A stretch of 64,000 bases of DNA from Sycobia sp. Sy_11 (GCA_018907035.1 JACCIC010000300.1:168501-232500), one strand, 5' to 3'. Positions 34,030 to 46,242 are shown, counted from the first letter of the stretch. Made by a program: numbers and translations. Notes: a model not told the origin generated them from the letters alone.

Positions 34030-34307
34030 TGTGTGCATATATATGTCTGTATTCGAGTCGTGATTTTTACGGGCCTCCATAGCGCCCCCCCTTTCCTCAC
34101 CGCGCTTCGAACACCACCCCCCCCCTTCTCCCGATGTCCCAGTCCTCCCATAAGTGTGTTTAGTTCGGTTATGTATGTTTTTACGCGATTCCGCAGGCGA
34201 GACGACGAGGGCGTCGGTGTAGTGCAGTATCATCCCGTATATATACATATAGAGTCATACATATATAGTATATTATGGAACCTGCGCTGCATGTCACATT
34301 TTACGCG

Positions 34308-34310
<3 letters not shown>

Positions 34311-34349
<39 letters not shown>
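34311..34349. repeat. (CT)n microsatellite
   Basis: A 39-bp CT tract is the last GA/CT-class repeat before the AT-rich block. Confidence 0.96.
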
Positions 34350-34353
<4 letters not shown>

Positions 34354-35048
34354 GCGAGTCTTTTTTTGCCATATATATAAGAATCTTGGATACTTGAAGT
34401 CATGAGCTATATAAAGTTTAAAATTTTTCGATATATAAAAAAAGTTATATTTCGTTTTCTTTTTTACGCCCGCCATCCAAGATTTCCGGAAGGATAAGAA
34501 TTTTAATTAGAGGGGAGGGTACATTTTTTTTAAGACTCTCCGCTTTTGAATTTTTAACTAAAGTTGAGCCATGCCAAAGATTATTATTATTATTATTATT
34601 ATTGTTATTCTTCTTGATACAACCGAACAAAGTAGGATTCAGAAAATATGGATTAAACATTATAAAGTTTCCATTCGCACTATATGTTACGTACAACTTC
34701 GGATACGCAGGATTTGCTGGATTGTAATAATATATAAATGTACAATAGATACTGTATGTTATTGTATCAAAGATATATTCAACTATATATATATATATTA
34801 CGATCTCCCTACATCTATATTTGTAATGAAAAAAGGAAATAATTTTATTCGTTCCTATATAAACTCATAAAGATTTTATTTTTGATAAATATACGCAATC
34901 GTGTGCATGTATATGTGAACGACATTAAATTCGCAAAATAGTCACGCGCAACACATTATTGCCGCGATATTAGCGCTTTTTATATTATTCTAATGACTTT
35001 CTAGACATTACATTATTAACCAGACGCGTTATATAGACAGGTAATTTG

Positions 35049-35052
<4 letters not shown>

Positions 35053-35107
<55 letters not shown>
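35053..35107. repeat. (TA)n microsatellite
   Basis: A 55-bp TA run in AT-rich flanks. Confidence 0.97.
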
Positions 35108-35111
<4 letters not shown>

Positions 35112-35329
35112 ACACTTGTAAGAACGTTTATTTATGAAAGCCATTCGTCTCGTCTCGTTTCCTCTTTATTTTATTTCTTTTTTCCTTTTCTTCTCTTATT
35201 TTGTATTTTAACACTTGCTCGCTCGCGCGCTCGTGCCCGACAGTCGTAAATGTTTGCAAATTGGATATAAAAATTTATTAAATTGTTAAAGCTGTGCCAA
35301 AACCGAAGTGTTAATGCGGCCGTATAACA

Positions 35330-35641
35330 TGAATAATTATATGTTTATTGAAATGAAATTTATGGCGCTTAGAAGCGAGAGGAAGAAGAGCGACGGCGAG
35401 ACAGCGGGTTGGTTGGGGGAGGGGGGGATAAGCGGCGAACGCGAAGAAATTTATTTTCCCCACTTAGAATGCTGTAACGCCTGTTAGAGATGCCTATAAA
35501 TGCCAGTTACCAAGGGCTGTCGATAAGTAAGAGTCCTCCTCGGCGGTGTAATAATGCCCGCGACTTAAAATCGACGTTTCAATGCGCAAGCGACGTACTT
35601 AAGGCTTTGTTTTCCCGCCGTCGTTGAATCATTGGCGGGAT
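35330..35641. promoter_or_regulatory. Balanced-composition island with E2F-like inverted sites
   Basis: TTTCCCGCC at 35611-35619 faces GGCGGGAT at 35634-35641. TTTCCCGCC is a textbook E2F site. Upstream are TTTATGGCGC near 35360 and CCTATAAATG near 35492. The island is distinct from the AT-rich flanks and free of microsatellites. Confidence 0.15.
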
Positions 35642-36462
35642 CAATATACAAGATACATTGGTCAAATTCAAATTCTACATTTCAATGAATAAATCTTAGA
35701 AAAACAAGAAATAAACAATTATTGACTTCTGTTTGACACATCGATTGTTGCAAAAGGTTAAATATATTTTTCAGTACACGTGTCGTAAATTTCAGCCACG
35801 GTGTGTCGAATAATTAAGACACAAGTTAATAAAAATTTATGACAATGTAAGTTTGAAACCTGAATTTACGTGAGCGATAGTATTTTAATAATGAACTCGT
35901 GCACAATAATGTATACTAAATTTGTAATTTGTTTCACGCTGTCAGCGCCAGCGACCCGACGCGGTATCGAGCCAGATTATTAACAATTTTTATTTTTTTC
36001 ATTATTATTTTATTACATCTCGAGGCGTTATTAACAAATGTAAATATCGCGGGATTATTAATAAGTGACTAATGTGAATTGAATTAGCATTGATTTAATA
36101 TAAAGCGAATAATTCAGGCGAGCATAACGAGAAACAAGCTTAAAGATGTCTGGCGCGCGTAATAAAACTGCAATGAAACACATAAATCAGAAGGAGTAAT
36201 TATAATTTCATTCTGCGGTAGACAAGTTCTTTTAAATATGCTATTATTCACACGAAGATAATAATGAGGGGAATACAAACGAAACTAATGCATTTATTTT
36301 CAATGGATAACACATTTTACATGACAGGGGAGAGGAAAATATAAAGAAAATAGTGGTTTTGCGTTAATGTCGTATTAATTTATCCTGAAAACAGGGTGAA
36401 ATCTATTCTTTTAACAATCTCTATCTGTTAGATCGGAAAAAGTAAACAAACGATTTCTAGCT

Positions 36463-36735
36463 TTAAATCACCTTTGCCCTGTCGTCCACTTCAATCGCTT
36501 GTAATACACGAGGGTGGGGGCGGGTTGGTGATAAAAAGTATCTATCCCGGACGTAAAATGGATTTTTCGCCAAAGAGCCGAAAACCTCCCCAAAATAACG
36601 AGAGAGCGCCGAAGGGACGTGGAAAAGATAAGCAGTTGCTGCAGCCAAGATAGAGAGTAAGTCGCTTCGTCCTTGATCATCCTTGAGACCCGGACGTATA
36701 CTTGATTTTATTCCAGAATTGCGATAGAGTTTCAT
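36463..36735 (-). other. Unassigned 90-codon open frame
   Basis: The frame starts with ATG at 36735-36733 and contains no microsatellite-derived sequence. The peptide is rich in Ala, Leu, Arg and Asp with no motif I recognise. A second minus frame is open over the same bases, which weakens a coding reading. Splice or promoter context is absent. Confidence 0.12.
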
Positions 36736-37631
36736 CCCATTTATTATGGTTCTTAAATTATGATTTTCTTTTTCATGCGCACTTGTTATTTAGAAAAATT
36801 TTTCGTAATTTTCGTAAAAAGAAAATAAACCGTCACGAGCATATCAGGTATCCTAAAATATTTAGAAGTATAGTTGTTATAGACTTCAGAATTTCTGATG
36901 ACTTTGTTCACCTATGACATTTAATGAATCTAGTTTTAAATAAATAATATTAGAAATCTATGCCAATATTCATTATTAGCAAAAAAATTTAACTCATGTC
37001 CATTTAATGTATGTTTAATAAATAAATTTTTAATCTATACAATACGAATTGAGCTTTATTGAAAAACCCATCCCAAATTCTATGAAAGAACATTCAATAA
37101 TTTAATATTTGTAAATATTCATTTCGTAATATACTATAGAGAATCATTTCAACATTTAGCTACTGATCTTGAAACAAAAAGCAATTTTCAGGCATGTATA
37201 TTAAAAGTAACTAATCGGGTATGATATGAAAAAGCGGACAACCTGTATATGAAAGCATGCAATAACTATAAAAAAAAACCAATGATAACAGAATATCACG
37301 GGTTAAATGGAAATTTACATAAAATTCAGATAAAAAGTGCATAGGAATGGCATTTGAACATCAGGTATATTACTTGATTTTTCCTTGAAACGTGTTTAAG
37401 AGAGAAAAAAAAATCCCTCTCACCGCGATAATATATATGCACGGTACTGACCGATAAAATCTAAACAAACTTCATAAGATAATTCTCCTCTATATGTGAC
37501 GCGGTCTCAACTACAAAAAAAAAAGAAAAGAAAATAATGAAAAAGAGTAGAAAGAAATTACTCTCCACCCCCTCCCACTTTCCTAAACGCGGGCGCATAT
37601 GGAACGGAAGCCAATGCACATCCAGCGCACT

Positions 37632-37634
<3 letters not shown>

Positions 37635-37674
<40 letters not shown>
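37635..37674. repeat. (TA)n microsatellite
   Basis: A 40-bp TA run is followed by TTGTTAAAATG. Confidence 0.97.
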
Positions 37675-37679
<5 letters not shown>

Positions 37680-37855
37680 AAAATGTATTCTCCGGGCCCC
37701 GGCCGGCAAGGCGGTTTTTATATATATAATACACCTGACTCATTTCTTTTATCTCTCCATCATCTCCTCCCTCCCCCCAACCTTTACCTCCCAACTTTTT
37801 CTATTTTGTGGCTTGCTCGCTATATATGCGTATATATAGGTATCTGTACAATATA

Positions 37856-37887
<32 letters not shown>

Positions 37888-38351
37888 ATACGGTTTACAA
37901 GTTCCTCTGCGCTCATCCAGGACGGGAGGGTCGCGGAAAGGGGTAGGGCTTCGTAACTCCTTTTCGCCGTTTCCGCGGGCTGGCGCCCGCACCGGCGCCC
38001 CCTCCCGCCCGCTCCGCGCGCGCGCGCCCACATCGGTACATCAGGGCTCGACGTTGCATCTTCGGGTTGATTCGGTCGTTCGCCACCCCCCTCCCCTCTG
38101 CCCCTGGCCCCGCGCTGGTATTCGCCCTGGCGCGCCCGGATAAAGTCTCCTCGGGCGCCGGGGTAGGTCGGGAGGGGCCGGGGGGAGGAGATGGAGGAGA
38201 AGGCAAACTCCTCCAGGAAGCGGAGGAGGGGGTGTGGGCGGAGGGGAAAGGGACTTTATGCGTTTGCATCCTATGTGCTGGCCGCGTATCTCTTAGTTAT
38301 GGTTCCTTCGACGAAAACCCTATCTTTCCCTTCCTCCCTCTCGCTCCTCCA

Positions 38352-38352
<1 letters not shown>

Positions 38353-38383
<31 letters not shown>
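38353..38383. repeat. (CT)n microsatellite
   Basis: A 31-bp CT tract ends in AACTCTGGG. Confidence 0.95.
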
Positions 38384-38384
<1 letters not shown>

Positions 38385-38827
38385 ACTCTGGGCTGCGCCC
38401 GCGAGGTAGAGCCCCCTATACCCTTGCAGCGCGCGGTTCCAACCCCCTCCCCCTAACCACCCTCCGTGTAAGTGAGTTTCCGCCGGAGTTTCTTCGTCTT
38501 TTCTCCGTCTCGCTCGGGGGAGGAGGCGGCTCGCTGGCTATATACCCCCCCACCCCTGGGAGGCTATACTCCTGGGACTCTAGAGCTTGATCCGACTCGG
38601 CTGAAGTCGTCTAACTGCGGAAGCGCCAGGAAGGGCGAGAGAGAGAGAGAGAGAGGAACAGATAGTGAGCGCTGCGCCCTACTCTCGACTTCCTCTTCCT
38701 TTCGCGCATATAAACCCAGAGCGCTGCCGCCGCCGCCGCCGTCGAGGACGAAGAGCGCATTTTAGCGAAATTGAGTTTTCCAAAGACGAGACTGGTGCCG
38801 CTGCCGGTGTGGTTGCGTGCGTGTGTC

Positions 38828-38830
<3 letters not shown>

Positions 38831-38869
<39 letters not shown>
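38831..38869. repeat. (GT)n microsatellite
   Basis: A 39-bp GT tract is flanked by GTGTGTCTGT on the left. Confidence 0.97.
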
Positions 38870-39509
38870 CTGGTGCAGTATAGGGAGCAGCTCGCTGCCG
38901 ATGCTGCCGGGCCGCGCGCCCGCGCACGTGTAGGTGCACTCCTACATGCATATGTATAGATATATAGGTGAGATATATACGCACGAGTGTCTGACAGTAT
39001 AGATGGATATTCAGAGGCGCCGAGCAAGTCCACGACCGTAACGAAGTAGAATGTACCTATTTCCCTCCATCTCCCTCTCGCGGCCTTTCTTCGAGTCCTC
39101 TCCTCTCCGCCCCCCTCTCACCCTCTCTGTCACTCTCTCTCTCTCTCTCTCTCTCTCGCTCCTCCTTCGTCCTCTCATTGCTCAGCTTCTCTATCTCTGC
39201 CGTCTCTCTTTCTCCGTTACCTCGCGTACTTGCCTTCCAAGGGAAAACACTGTCCGATGAAGCCCCCCGGAACAAGTGCGGTACTTTAGCGACACAAACA
39301 TCTTTGTGTCTCTCCCGTTCATTTCACGGTACGACTTTATTTTTTCTCCTCTCTCTCTCTCTCTCTCTCTCTCTTTTCTTCTTTTTGTTCGTTATTTGCT
39401 TTATATACCCTGGGGGTCGTATAAACGAAAACGGGGGACTTTTGTATAATATTGTTTTAACTTATGTACGTCGAGCGAGCTGCCGAGCGATATTTAAATA
39501 AGGCAAAAA

Positions 39510-39511
<2 letters not shown>

Positions 39512-39555
<44 letters not shown>

Positions 39556-39584
39556 TACATACACAAACACACACACACACACAT

Positions 39585-39628
<44 letters not shown>
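39512..39628. repeat. Compound (TA)n-(CA)n-(TA)n tract
   Basis: TA at 39512-39551, CA at about 39567-39582 and TA at 39590-39628, ending in TATG units. Confidence 0.96.
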
Positions 39629-39640
<12 letters not shown>

Positions 39641-39689
39641 GTATATACGTATATACATCGAAATATGACGCACGCAATGCGTAATTTAT

Positions 39690-42600
39690 TCCTATATACA
39701 GATTACCTCTTTCCTTTTTCTTTGATACTATATTTACAACCTTCCTTTTAAGTCATGCAGTAAAAATTATATATGCCTTTTTATCCTTCTTATCAAAAAG
39801 TAAATTTTATAAAAAAAAGGAAAATATTCCTGCCGAAGGAGTTGCGGAATTAAACTGAATAAATATATGTAACAGTTTTAATATTGTAAGCCCGTTGGGA
39901 TTTTATAAATTTTAATATATGGCATATGCTGTATTTGTATGATTTCAGAAACTGTACGGTTATAATATCATCAATTTATAGCGCAGAGTCGAAACAGATA
40001 TGCTTTTCTTCTTTTATTTTTTATTTTTTTTTTTAATTTTTAATAAAATAAAAGAATATATTTGTCTTATGAGTATAGAATTAAAAATATTTTATATTGA
40101 GAAACTATTCAGTGAATACGCATGAACATATTATTTCCGTATTCTTCGAGAAAATACTTTATCTATATAAAAATAATTAATATTTAAAGAATAGAATGAT
40201 TAGGCTGTGTACCTATATTACATTAAATAAACAAAACAACTGCGTTAAAAATTTTAATTGAAATTTAAGAAATTAATTCTCTTTTTAAATTAATCAAATC
40301 GTCAGTGTGTTCTTTCGAATTCAGTAATGCGTTTAATTAAAATTTTGAATAACAATGAATGGCAAAAAAACATTATTAACAGAATTTTTTCAATAAAAAC
40401 TTATTGAAATTGGTGTCCAGATTTCTTTTAATTAAGTATGCCAAAAATTAAGCAATTCCAAAAATATTAATATATTTTCATCCCTGACACACTTTCGATT
40501 TCTTTTCTTTTTTTTTTTTAATTTTATATTTATCGTCCTGCAATCACTTTTTTATCTGCGCTCCTCTGCCAGCGTAAATTATCAATAAACCAAATTATAA
40601 ATACTATATCCAGCTTTAGCTTGAGTTCCAGTAATTTTAGTAAAATATTGAAATTGGCAAAAAAACACACTTTTGCAAAAGCCTATATTAAAGACTATAT
40701 TAAAGCTGCTTTTGTTTGTATTAATTGAGAGGAAAAAACGTTAAGTTAAGGTAATTAAATCAATATAAAGGTGAACGAGTTACCTGTGCGTATAAAGATG
40801 TGTACAAAAATTAATGGAAAGTAAAAGTTAAAAAATTAAAGCTTTTATCAATATCATTTATGGCAAGGTTAAAAGAATTCAAGTTTGTTGTATTTATACA
40901 TAAATTTATGCTTTTTTTTTTTAATTTTTGCACTGTATGCGGCCTACGCGTAATCATACAATTTCGTTAATTTGAATAATATTATGCATTATGATTTTTA
41001 ATTACCGCCGCATACTGCAGTTTTATACCTTATTGAAAATAAAATACTTTGTTAACAATTCGAGAGAGCAGCTTTTTAAAGATACTTTTGCATAGTCAAA
41101 CAATTTTGATACGTATATATATGGTATAGTATATACATATACATGGTATATATATATATAAATTCAATTGATTGTCTTATAGGGGATCAACGCGTTGTTA
41201 TTATATATATAAAAAAAATTTTTATTCACATTTTTTTATATTATCCTTTATGGCCATATTTTCAATTTAAATAATGAATGTGAGCGAAGCCCCATGAATG
41301 TGTTTAACAGTGAAGCGTCTACGAAAAAGCATGCATAACATATTTCCTTAAGTATAATAATATATGTTAGGCAAAAAAATTTATACAGCCTTATTTAATC
41401 ATACTTTAATTGTGCTTATGTCGAATGTATTTTGATAAATTAATAAATATTTCCATTTTTCTTACAGTCCAATTAAATAAATTAAAACTAATACATAATA
41501 ATATCAATATATATTTATATCAATACAAATACATATCAATATATAATTAATTGAAAATTCTAATGACAGTTGGACTGTCCTTGTTTAAAATCACCCCCGT
41601 AGACTAATCTGAAATAAAAATATATTAACCAAAAAAAAATGCTTTATTAGTGAAGTGCAATCTGACCGTCCCCACCATCTTTACCCATTTGACGATTGAC
41701 TGAGGTTGTCCAAAGTGTCGAGCTCGCTACGGCTCCTCATCCGGGACTAAACTAAACCTTATATTAATATTCTAAGTTATATATATACCCCTATCCCCAC
41801 TAAACTGGTGGGGACACTCAGATTGCACTTTACTAAAAAAAGTTTTTTTCTTCAACTAATATATTTTTATTTCTGATTAGTCTACGGGGGTGATTTTAAA
41901 CGAGGACAGTCTGACTGGTATTAAAATTTTTCAATTAATTATATATTGATATGTATTAGTATTGATATAAATATATAGTGATATTATTATGTATTAGTTT
42001 TAATATATTTAATAATATATATGTTAAAAATTTTCGTGTACCGGTTCTGACACGAGAGATTAAATTCACTTTTCGATAATTAAGAATTGTAATGAATACG
42101 AACTGTGGATCGATATAAAAATCGAATGCTTTTTCATTAAAATTTTTAATGCAAGGATGCAATATGGATTTGCTCATCGTGTTTTGTCCCATTACAATTT
42201 CAACGATCCAATATAATTATAATATTAATTGAGAATTGCGTATAGAAAAATAATTTATATATATACATTTTTATCCAGTTAATGAGAAGTTACAAATAAT
42301 ATTTTTTGTTATTGTAATTAATCGTTGAACATGGGTAGATATTTTGTTTAACATAAAATCAGTTTTTTTTTTTACTTCTGATAAATTCAAGATGAAAGAG
42401 ATTTTATTCATATAAAAAAAAAATCAACGTTTTATAATACTTTTTGCATTGTTTCGTACTAATTATTCAGCGATCTTCCTAACGCCAAACATTATTCCTG
42501 ACGACTCAATTTCATTCATTTGCAAGTTAAATATCGTTAATATCAGATTTTTTTTTAGTTTATCAGTCGCCACTAGAATTATCATTCATTCCGTATGCAC

Positions 42601-42900
42601 AATGTCGAATACGCGGATGAATCCCGACGTATATGCATTTTCTATAATGTACTCTAGAGCTACGAGTAACACATCGTGAGCCTTGACCCGGTCGGTAACG
42701 TAGGACGTGCTCTAACCCATTGACCCGTCCTTCAACGAATCAATTACCGTACCTTTCGCTAGATCTCTGCTCCATCAATAATTATCGGAAAAACGTAAAA
42801 TCACGAGCAACTGCGTTGCTTCGGCAATTATTCATTCATTCCCAGCGGTAAAGTGTAAATGAGATGGAAATCAATTACAATCACTGTATATACGAATCGT
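39690..42900. other. AT-rich block around a large inverted repeat
   Basis: The unique sequence is strongly AT-rich with few simple repeats. A 13-bp unit CTATATTAAAG is directly duplicated near 40683-40707. No coding frame has a recognisable motif. The inverted repeat at 41472-42013 is the main feature. Confidence 0.7.
41472..42013. mobile_element. 542-bp inverted repeat (foldback/MITE-like)
   Basis: The left arm 41472-41677 and right arm 41806-42013 are reverse complements at roughly 90% identity by eye, with a 128-base spacer. Conserved blocks include ATCACCCCCGTAGACTAATC and GTGCAATCTGA near the inner ends, and inner ends reading TCCCCACC. Inside the spacer a TCCCCAC motif pairs with GTGGGGA at the start of the right arm. 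There is no transposase and no clear target-site duplication. It could be a non-autonomous foldback element, an inverted segmental duplication or a hairpin-RNA locus. Confidence 0.75.
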
Positions 42901-43164
42901 CCAATTTTTCATAAATTCGGACAAAAATCAAATTAAAATATACGAGGATACAAAATGGGACAGACCGAGAGTAAACGAAAAAGCGCGTAATATTCGAAGC
43001 GCGAACCGCGCGCCAAGCATATAAATACACGCGCATCGCATTGCACGTACGCATTACGTATGTACGTGTATGAGACAAGGTCGTTTCGTACAAGCGCCGA
43101 GCATCGTGTACCTGTGTGTATATTGCAAGAGCTGCGCGTGCATCGCACACTCGTAACTATACTT

Positions 43165-43166
<2 letters not shown>

Positions 43167-43215
<49 letters not shown>
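43167..43215. repeat. (TA)n microsatellite
   Basis: A 49-bp TA run lies just upstream of the CpG-rich promoter-like segment. Confidence 0.97.
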
Positions 43216-43217
<2 letters not shown>

Positions 43218-43297
43218 AATATAACATGCAGACAGTACTATACACCTGCGCGCACGCAGCGCGTACACCCAACCAAACCTCTCGCGCGCCCAGCAGC

Positions 43298-43650
43298 CGA
43301 CGTCAGTCCCGCGCACGCGCAGCCTTTCTCCGATCCACGATATAGTAACGTAAGCAGCGCGCACGCGCAGTGCCTCTCGGCTCTGTCTCGCATCCTCAGC
43401 TCTCCCCCCCCCCCCTTGCCGCGCTACATCGGTGTGCGTCCCTCTGTAAAAGCTCAGGCTCACGACGCCGAGGCCTGCGTGGGTGTAGCGCGGTGGCGAT
43501 CACCATGGCGCTGGCTGCGCGGGAGGGGGATCGAGGGGCGGAGGGGGGAGAAGAGCGCGCGGCCCACCTAAGCCCCGAGCGACGCGGTCGTCTGGCTGCG
43601 GGGGGGGGGGGGGATCGCTCGGCCGCGGCCATGATGCCGCGGCGACCAAT
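43298..43650 (+). promoter_or_regulatory. CpG-rich promoter-like segment
   Basis: CGACGTCAGT at 43298-43307 combines a CRE-like CGACGTCA with the arthropod initiator TCAGT. CGCGCACGCGCAG recurs at 43310-43322 and 43358-43370; GCGCACGCGC resembles the NRF1/EWG consensus. A CCAAT core lies at 43646-43650. ATG in CACCATGGCG at 43505 has excellent start context. Together these suggest a promoter and 5' end, but the gene is unknown. Confidence 0.3.
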
Positions 43651-44017
43651 AGCCGCGCTGCGTCGGCCGAGCGCCTCATCATGGCCGACCGGGCGACGCC
43701 CCGCGCCACGGCCGAGCGCGGCACGGCTCACTGGCCGAGGGCGTATACCCCGGGCTTCGCCCGGCCCGCGCGCGCGCGCGCGCTACCGCTCTCACTCTCT
43801 CTCTCTCTCTCTCTCTCGCAGGCTAATACGCACGTACGCGCAAATACACGCAGACGCGCGCGAACACACACATACGTACACGCGCGCACACACACACACA
43901 CACACGAACTCGCGCGTTATATTGCACGTACGTAGCGTAGGTAGGAGCGATACCGTGCTCGGTACCCTCGCGCGCGTATTATACGGTACGGAGCGAGAGC
44001 ACGGGAAATATCGTTAA
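43505..44017 (+). other. Candidate 5' coding frame, low-complexity, unassigned
   Basis: The frame begins at the CACCATGG start and stays open for 170 codons. The first 90 or so residues are Ala/Arg/Gly-rich and the rest is encoded by CT and CA microsatellites. Openness is expected at this GC content. If real, only the proximal part would be exon, ending at an unseen donor. Confidence 0.12.
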
Positions 44018-44116
44018 GGGGGGCGTGGGGGGGGGCGATGATGATGATGCCGCTGCTGCTTCTGCTACCGCGGCCCGACTACTGTTCCTATTTTATACTA
44101 CCTCCCGCGGAGAGGG

Positions 44117-44120
<4 letters not shown>

Positions 44121-44148
<28 letters not shown>
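44121..44148. repeat. (GT)n microsatellite
   Basis: A 28-bp GT tract. Confidence 0.96.
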
Positions 44149-44152
<4 letters not shown>

Positions 44153-44993
44153 ACATACCTTGCGAGGCAACCCCCACGGTCGTGCGATGGAAGGGGTAGA
44201 GAAACCTCCCTTTTTCGTCGGGGAGCTCCCTCCCTTCCATTTGTCTCTTTTTGAGAGCTTCTCCCCCCCCCCCCTCGCCACTCTCTTATTTAGCCATTTT
44301 TCCTTTTTCCAATGGAGTTAAACTCCAGCTCTGTCTCGTGGAGGGGGACGGGCTTCGGAGAGTTCTTATTTATTCGATTACGGCGAGATTTTCGTGACTA
44401 CGGCATGGATTGTTGCAATTGTATTTTTTATATACTTGTGCCTGGGATATTATTTTTATAGAAAATCCCTTTTATCTTCGTAATTGTACTTCATTATTAG
44501 AATTTTATCATAATAAAATGTTGTTTAGGATCGATTTTAAAATGAATATCTTAACCAAAATAATGGATTCTAATTTTAAGATTTTCTATCTGTGAAAAAT
44601 AATAAGTATATGCATGATCGAAATTATATTACTATAAATAACTATAAATAAATAACTCTAAATTCTTGACTATAATAAAAACGTGTGGCAAAATAAAATT
44701 TCCATCAAATTTCACACGTGCTTCAGAATAAAATCCTGGCTGTATAATATCTACATCAAAATAAAGTTGCAAATATTGAAATAAATTTCAACACACATGC
44801 GCGACGATAATTATAATCATAGTATACGAAAATCTAGTTGTTTTCAATCATGCCATCATCTAAGAATAGTAACTTATATATTATAATCATTCTCTACATA
44901 CTATATAGGTATAAATTCAAAGAATCAATCGGTGATTCCGCGAAAAATCTGTTTATCTGCAATCATTGTGTGAAAATTCTTCTGTAACTGTAG

Positions 44994-44996
<3 letters not shown>

Positions 44997-45039
<43 letters not shown>
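44997..45039. repeat. (TA)n microsatellite
   Basis: A 43-bp TA run. Confidence 0.97.
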
Positions 45040-45042
<3 letters not shown>

Positions 45043-45242
45043 CGTTATTGTAAAACGTTCCAACTTACGCGCATGTAATATTTTCATTCCCGCAGCTGCG
45101 CAAATGAGCACTGGCGCTGTATAAATTTAACCTGTATACACTGTTCGCGACATTTTACATATGCATTCTCAGCGATTAGAGTATCGGCAAAACATATTGT
45201 ATTACAAGCTGTTAAGCTCATCGTAACGATTCCGCTATCTAA

Positions 45243-45243
<1 letters not shown>

Positions 45244-45288
<45 letters not shown>
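45244..45288. repeat. (TA)n microsatellite
   Basis: A 45-bp TA run is followed by TTATATTTATTTATAGG and an A/G-rich stretch. Confidence 0.97.
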
Positions 45289-45294
<6 letters not shown>

Positions 45295-45451
45295 TTATTT
45301 ATAGGTGTAAAAAAAGAAAAAAAGAAACAAGAAGAAGAAAAAAGCGCAAACGAGATAAATTTTTCTCGGCTTGTAACTGTTGGTCACCGAGCACGCCGTG
45401 AAGGATACTCGGTAATTTAGATAAATTTTTATTTATCGCCTTTGCTCGCAG

Positions 45452-45624
45452 GTGCTCTGCTCGTTGCGCGTTCTATTTTGCAATCTATTATGCAATCACC
45501 GAAGATTCTTTGCCATCCCGTAGAGGACGTCGCGCCCCACAAAATACTAAACGAATATCACATATGCGGTCGTGTACTGGTTCAATTACCAATTCGATAC
45601 CCTTTCGACCGGTACGCTGGTTAA
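45452..45624 (+). other. Candidate terminal exon, unassigned
   Basis: A pyrimidine-rich stretch ending in CTCGCAG precedes 45452. One frame is open to a TAA at 45622-45624 and encodes about 57 residues free of low complexity, including the segment HPVEDVAPHKILNEYHICGR. Two AATAAA signals follow at 45701 and 45718. The peptide matches no family I know, there is no in-frame upstream ATG, and the partner exon is unseen. Confidence 0.2.
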
Positions 45625-46099
45625 ATATACTCCGACAGAGTCACAAAAGACAAAAAAAAGAGACGAAAAAAAACCATCGATTATATACTTTTACGAATTA
45701 AATAAACACGCCTTATAAATAAACGCCCTATCGCTGTTCGCGCGCAAGGCACAATTATAACCTTTCGCACGGGAATGGAAAGAGAATCAGGTTAAAATAA
45801 TTATTCCCCCCCCCCCGAATTTAAATCACGCCGAACTAGAGAACTGACGTGCCGTTGATTTATCACCCACAATTAGAATGAACGATAAGGCACCGCCATT
45901 GATTATCATCTGTTTACACGTATAATCTACGTACACGTACGTATATCCACTCTGCGCGTAGAACGAAAGGATAAAGAACGACGACGAAGAAAAAAAAACA
46001 AACAAAAAAAAAAAAAAAACAGAAAAAAAGACCAGCGTCGGGGCAAAATTTATATCGTCCGACAAGCATACACGCGGCTCCTAATGACAGACACGATAA

Positions 46100-46117
46100 G
46101 AGCCCGAGCTCGGGCTC
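46100..46117. repeat. Perfect 18-bp palindrome
   Basis: GAGCCCGAGCTCGGGCTC is its own reverse complement. It lies in a segment of mixed composition with several GCGCGC sites. Confidence 0.9.
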
Positions 46118-46216
46118 ATAATCGCGCGCTATTAGAGCATTTATTGCGCGCGATATCTTTGAATTATTTAACGCTCTCTTCTCACGCTTCCTTATACGTG
46201 CACGTCCGTTCTGTGT

Positions 46217-46242
46217 TTGTGTGTGTGCGCGCGCGCGCGCGC
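46217..46242. repeat. (GT)n(GC)n alternating tract
   Basis: GT units pass directly into GC units, a continuous alternation of about 26 bp with Z-DNA potential. Confidence 0.93.

Larger units (their letters stand above)
34370..37500. other. AT-rich block, no confident gene
   Basis: The unique sequence has an ATT tract at about 34580-34603 and a TA tract at 35053. The balanced-composition island 35330-35640 and the minus-strand frame 36735-36463 are the only segments that stand out. Confidence 0.6.
37690..39690. other. GC-rich block, no supported gene
   Basis: It carries CT tracts at 38353, about 39133 and 39349, a GT tract at 38831 and G/C-rich unique sequence. Frames are dominated by these tracts. 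Confidence 0.65.
44370..46100. other. AT-rich block with one exon-like island
   Basis: The unique sequence has TA tracts at 44997 and 45244. A short imperfect hairpin lies at 44681-44719 (ACGTGTG/CACACGT arms). The island at 45452-45624 is described separately. Confidence 0.65.

Noticed and set aside
44485..44496. 12-base match to the start of miR-305
   Set aside because: No hairpin partner was found and the match is too short.
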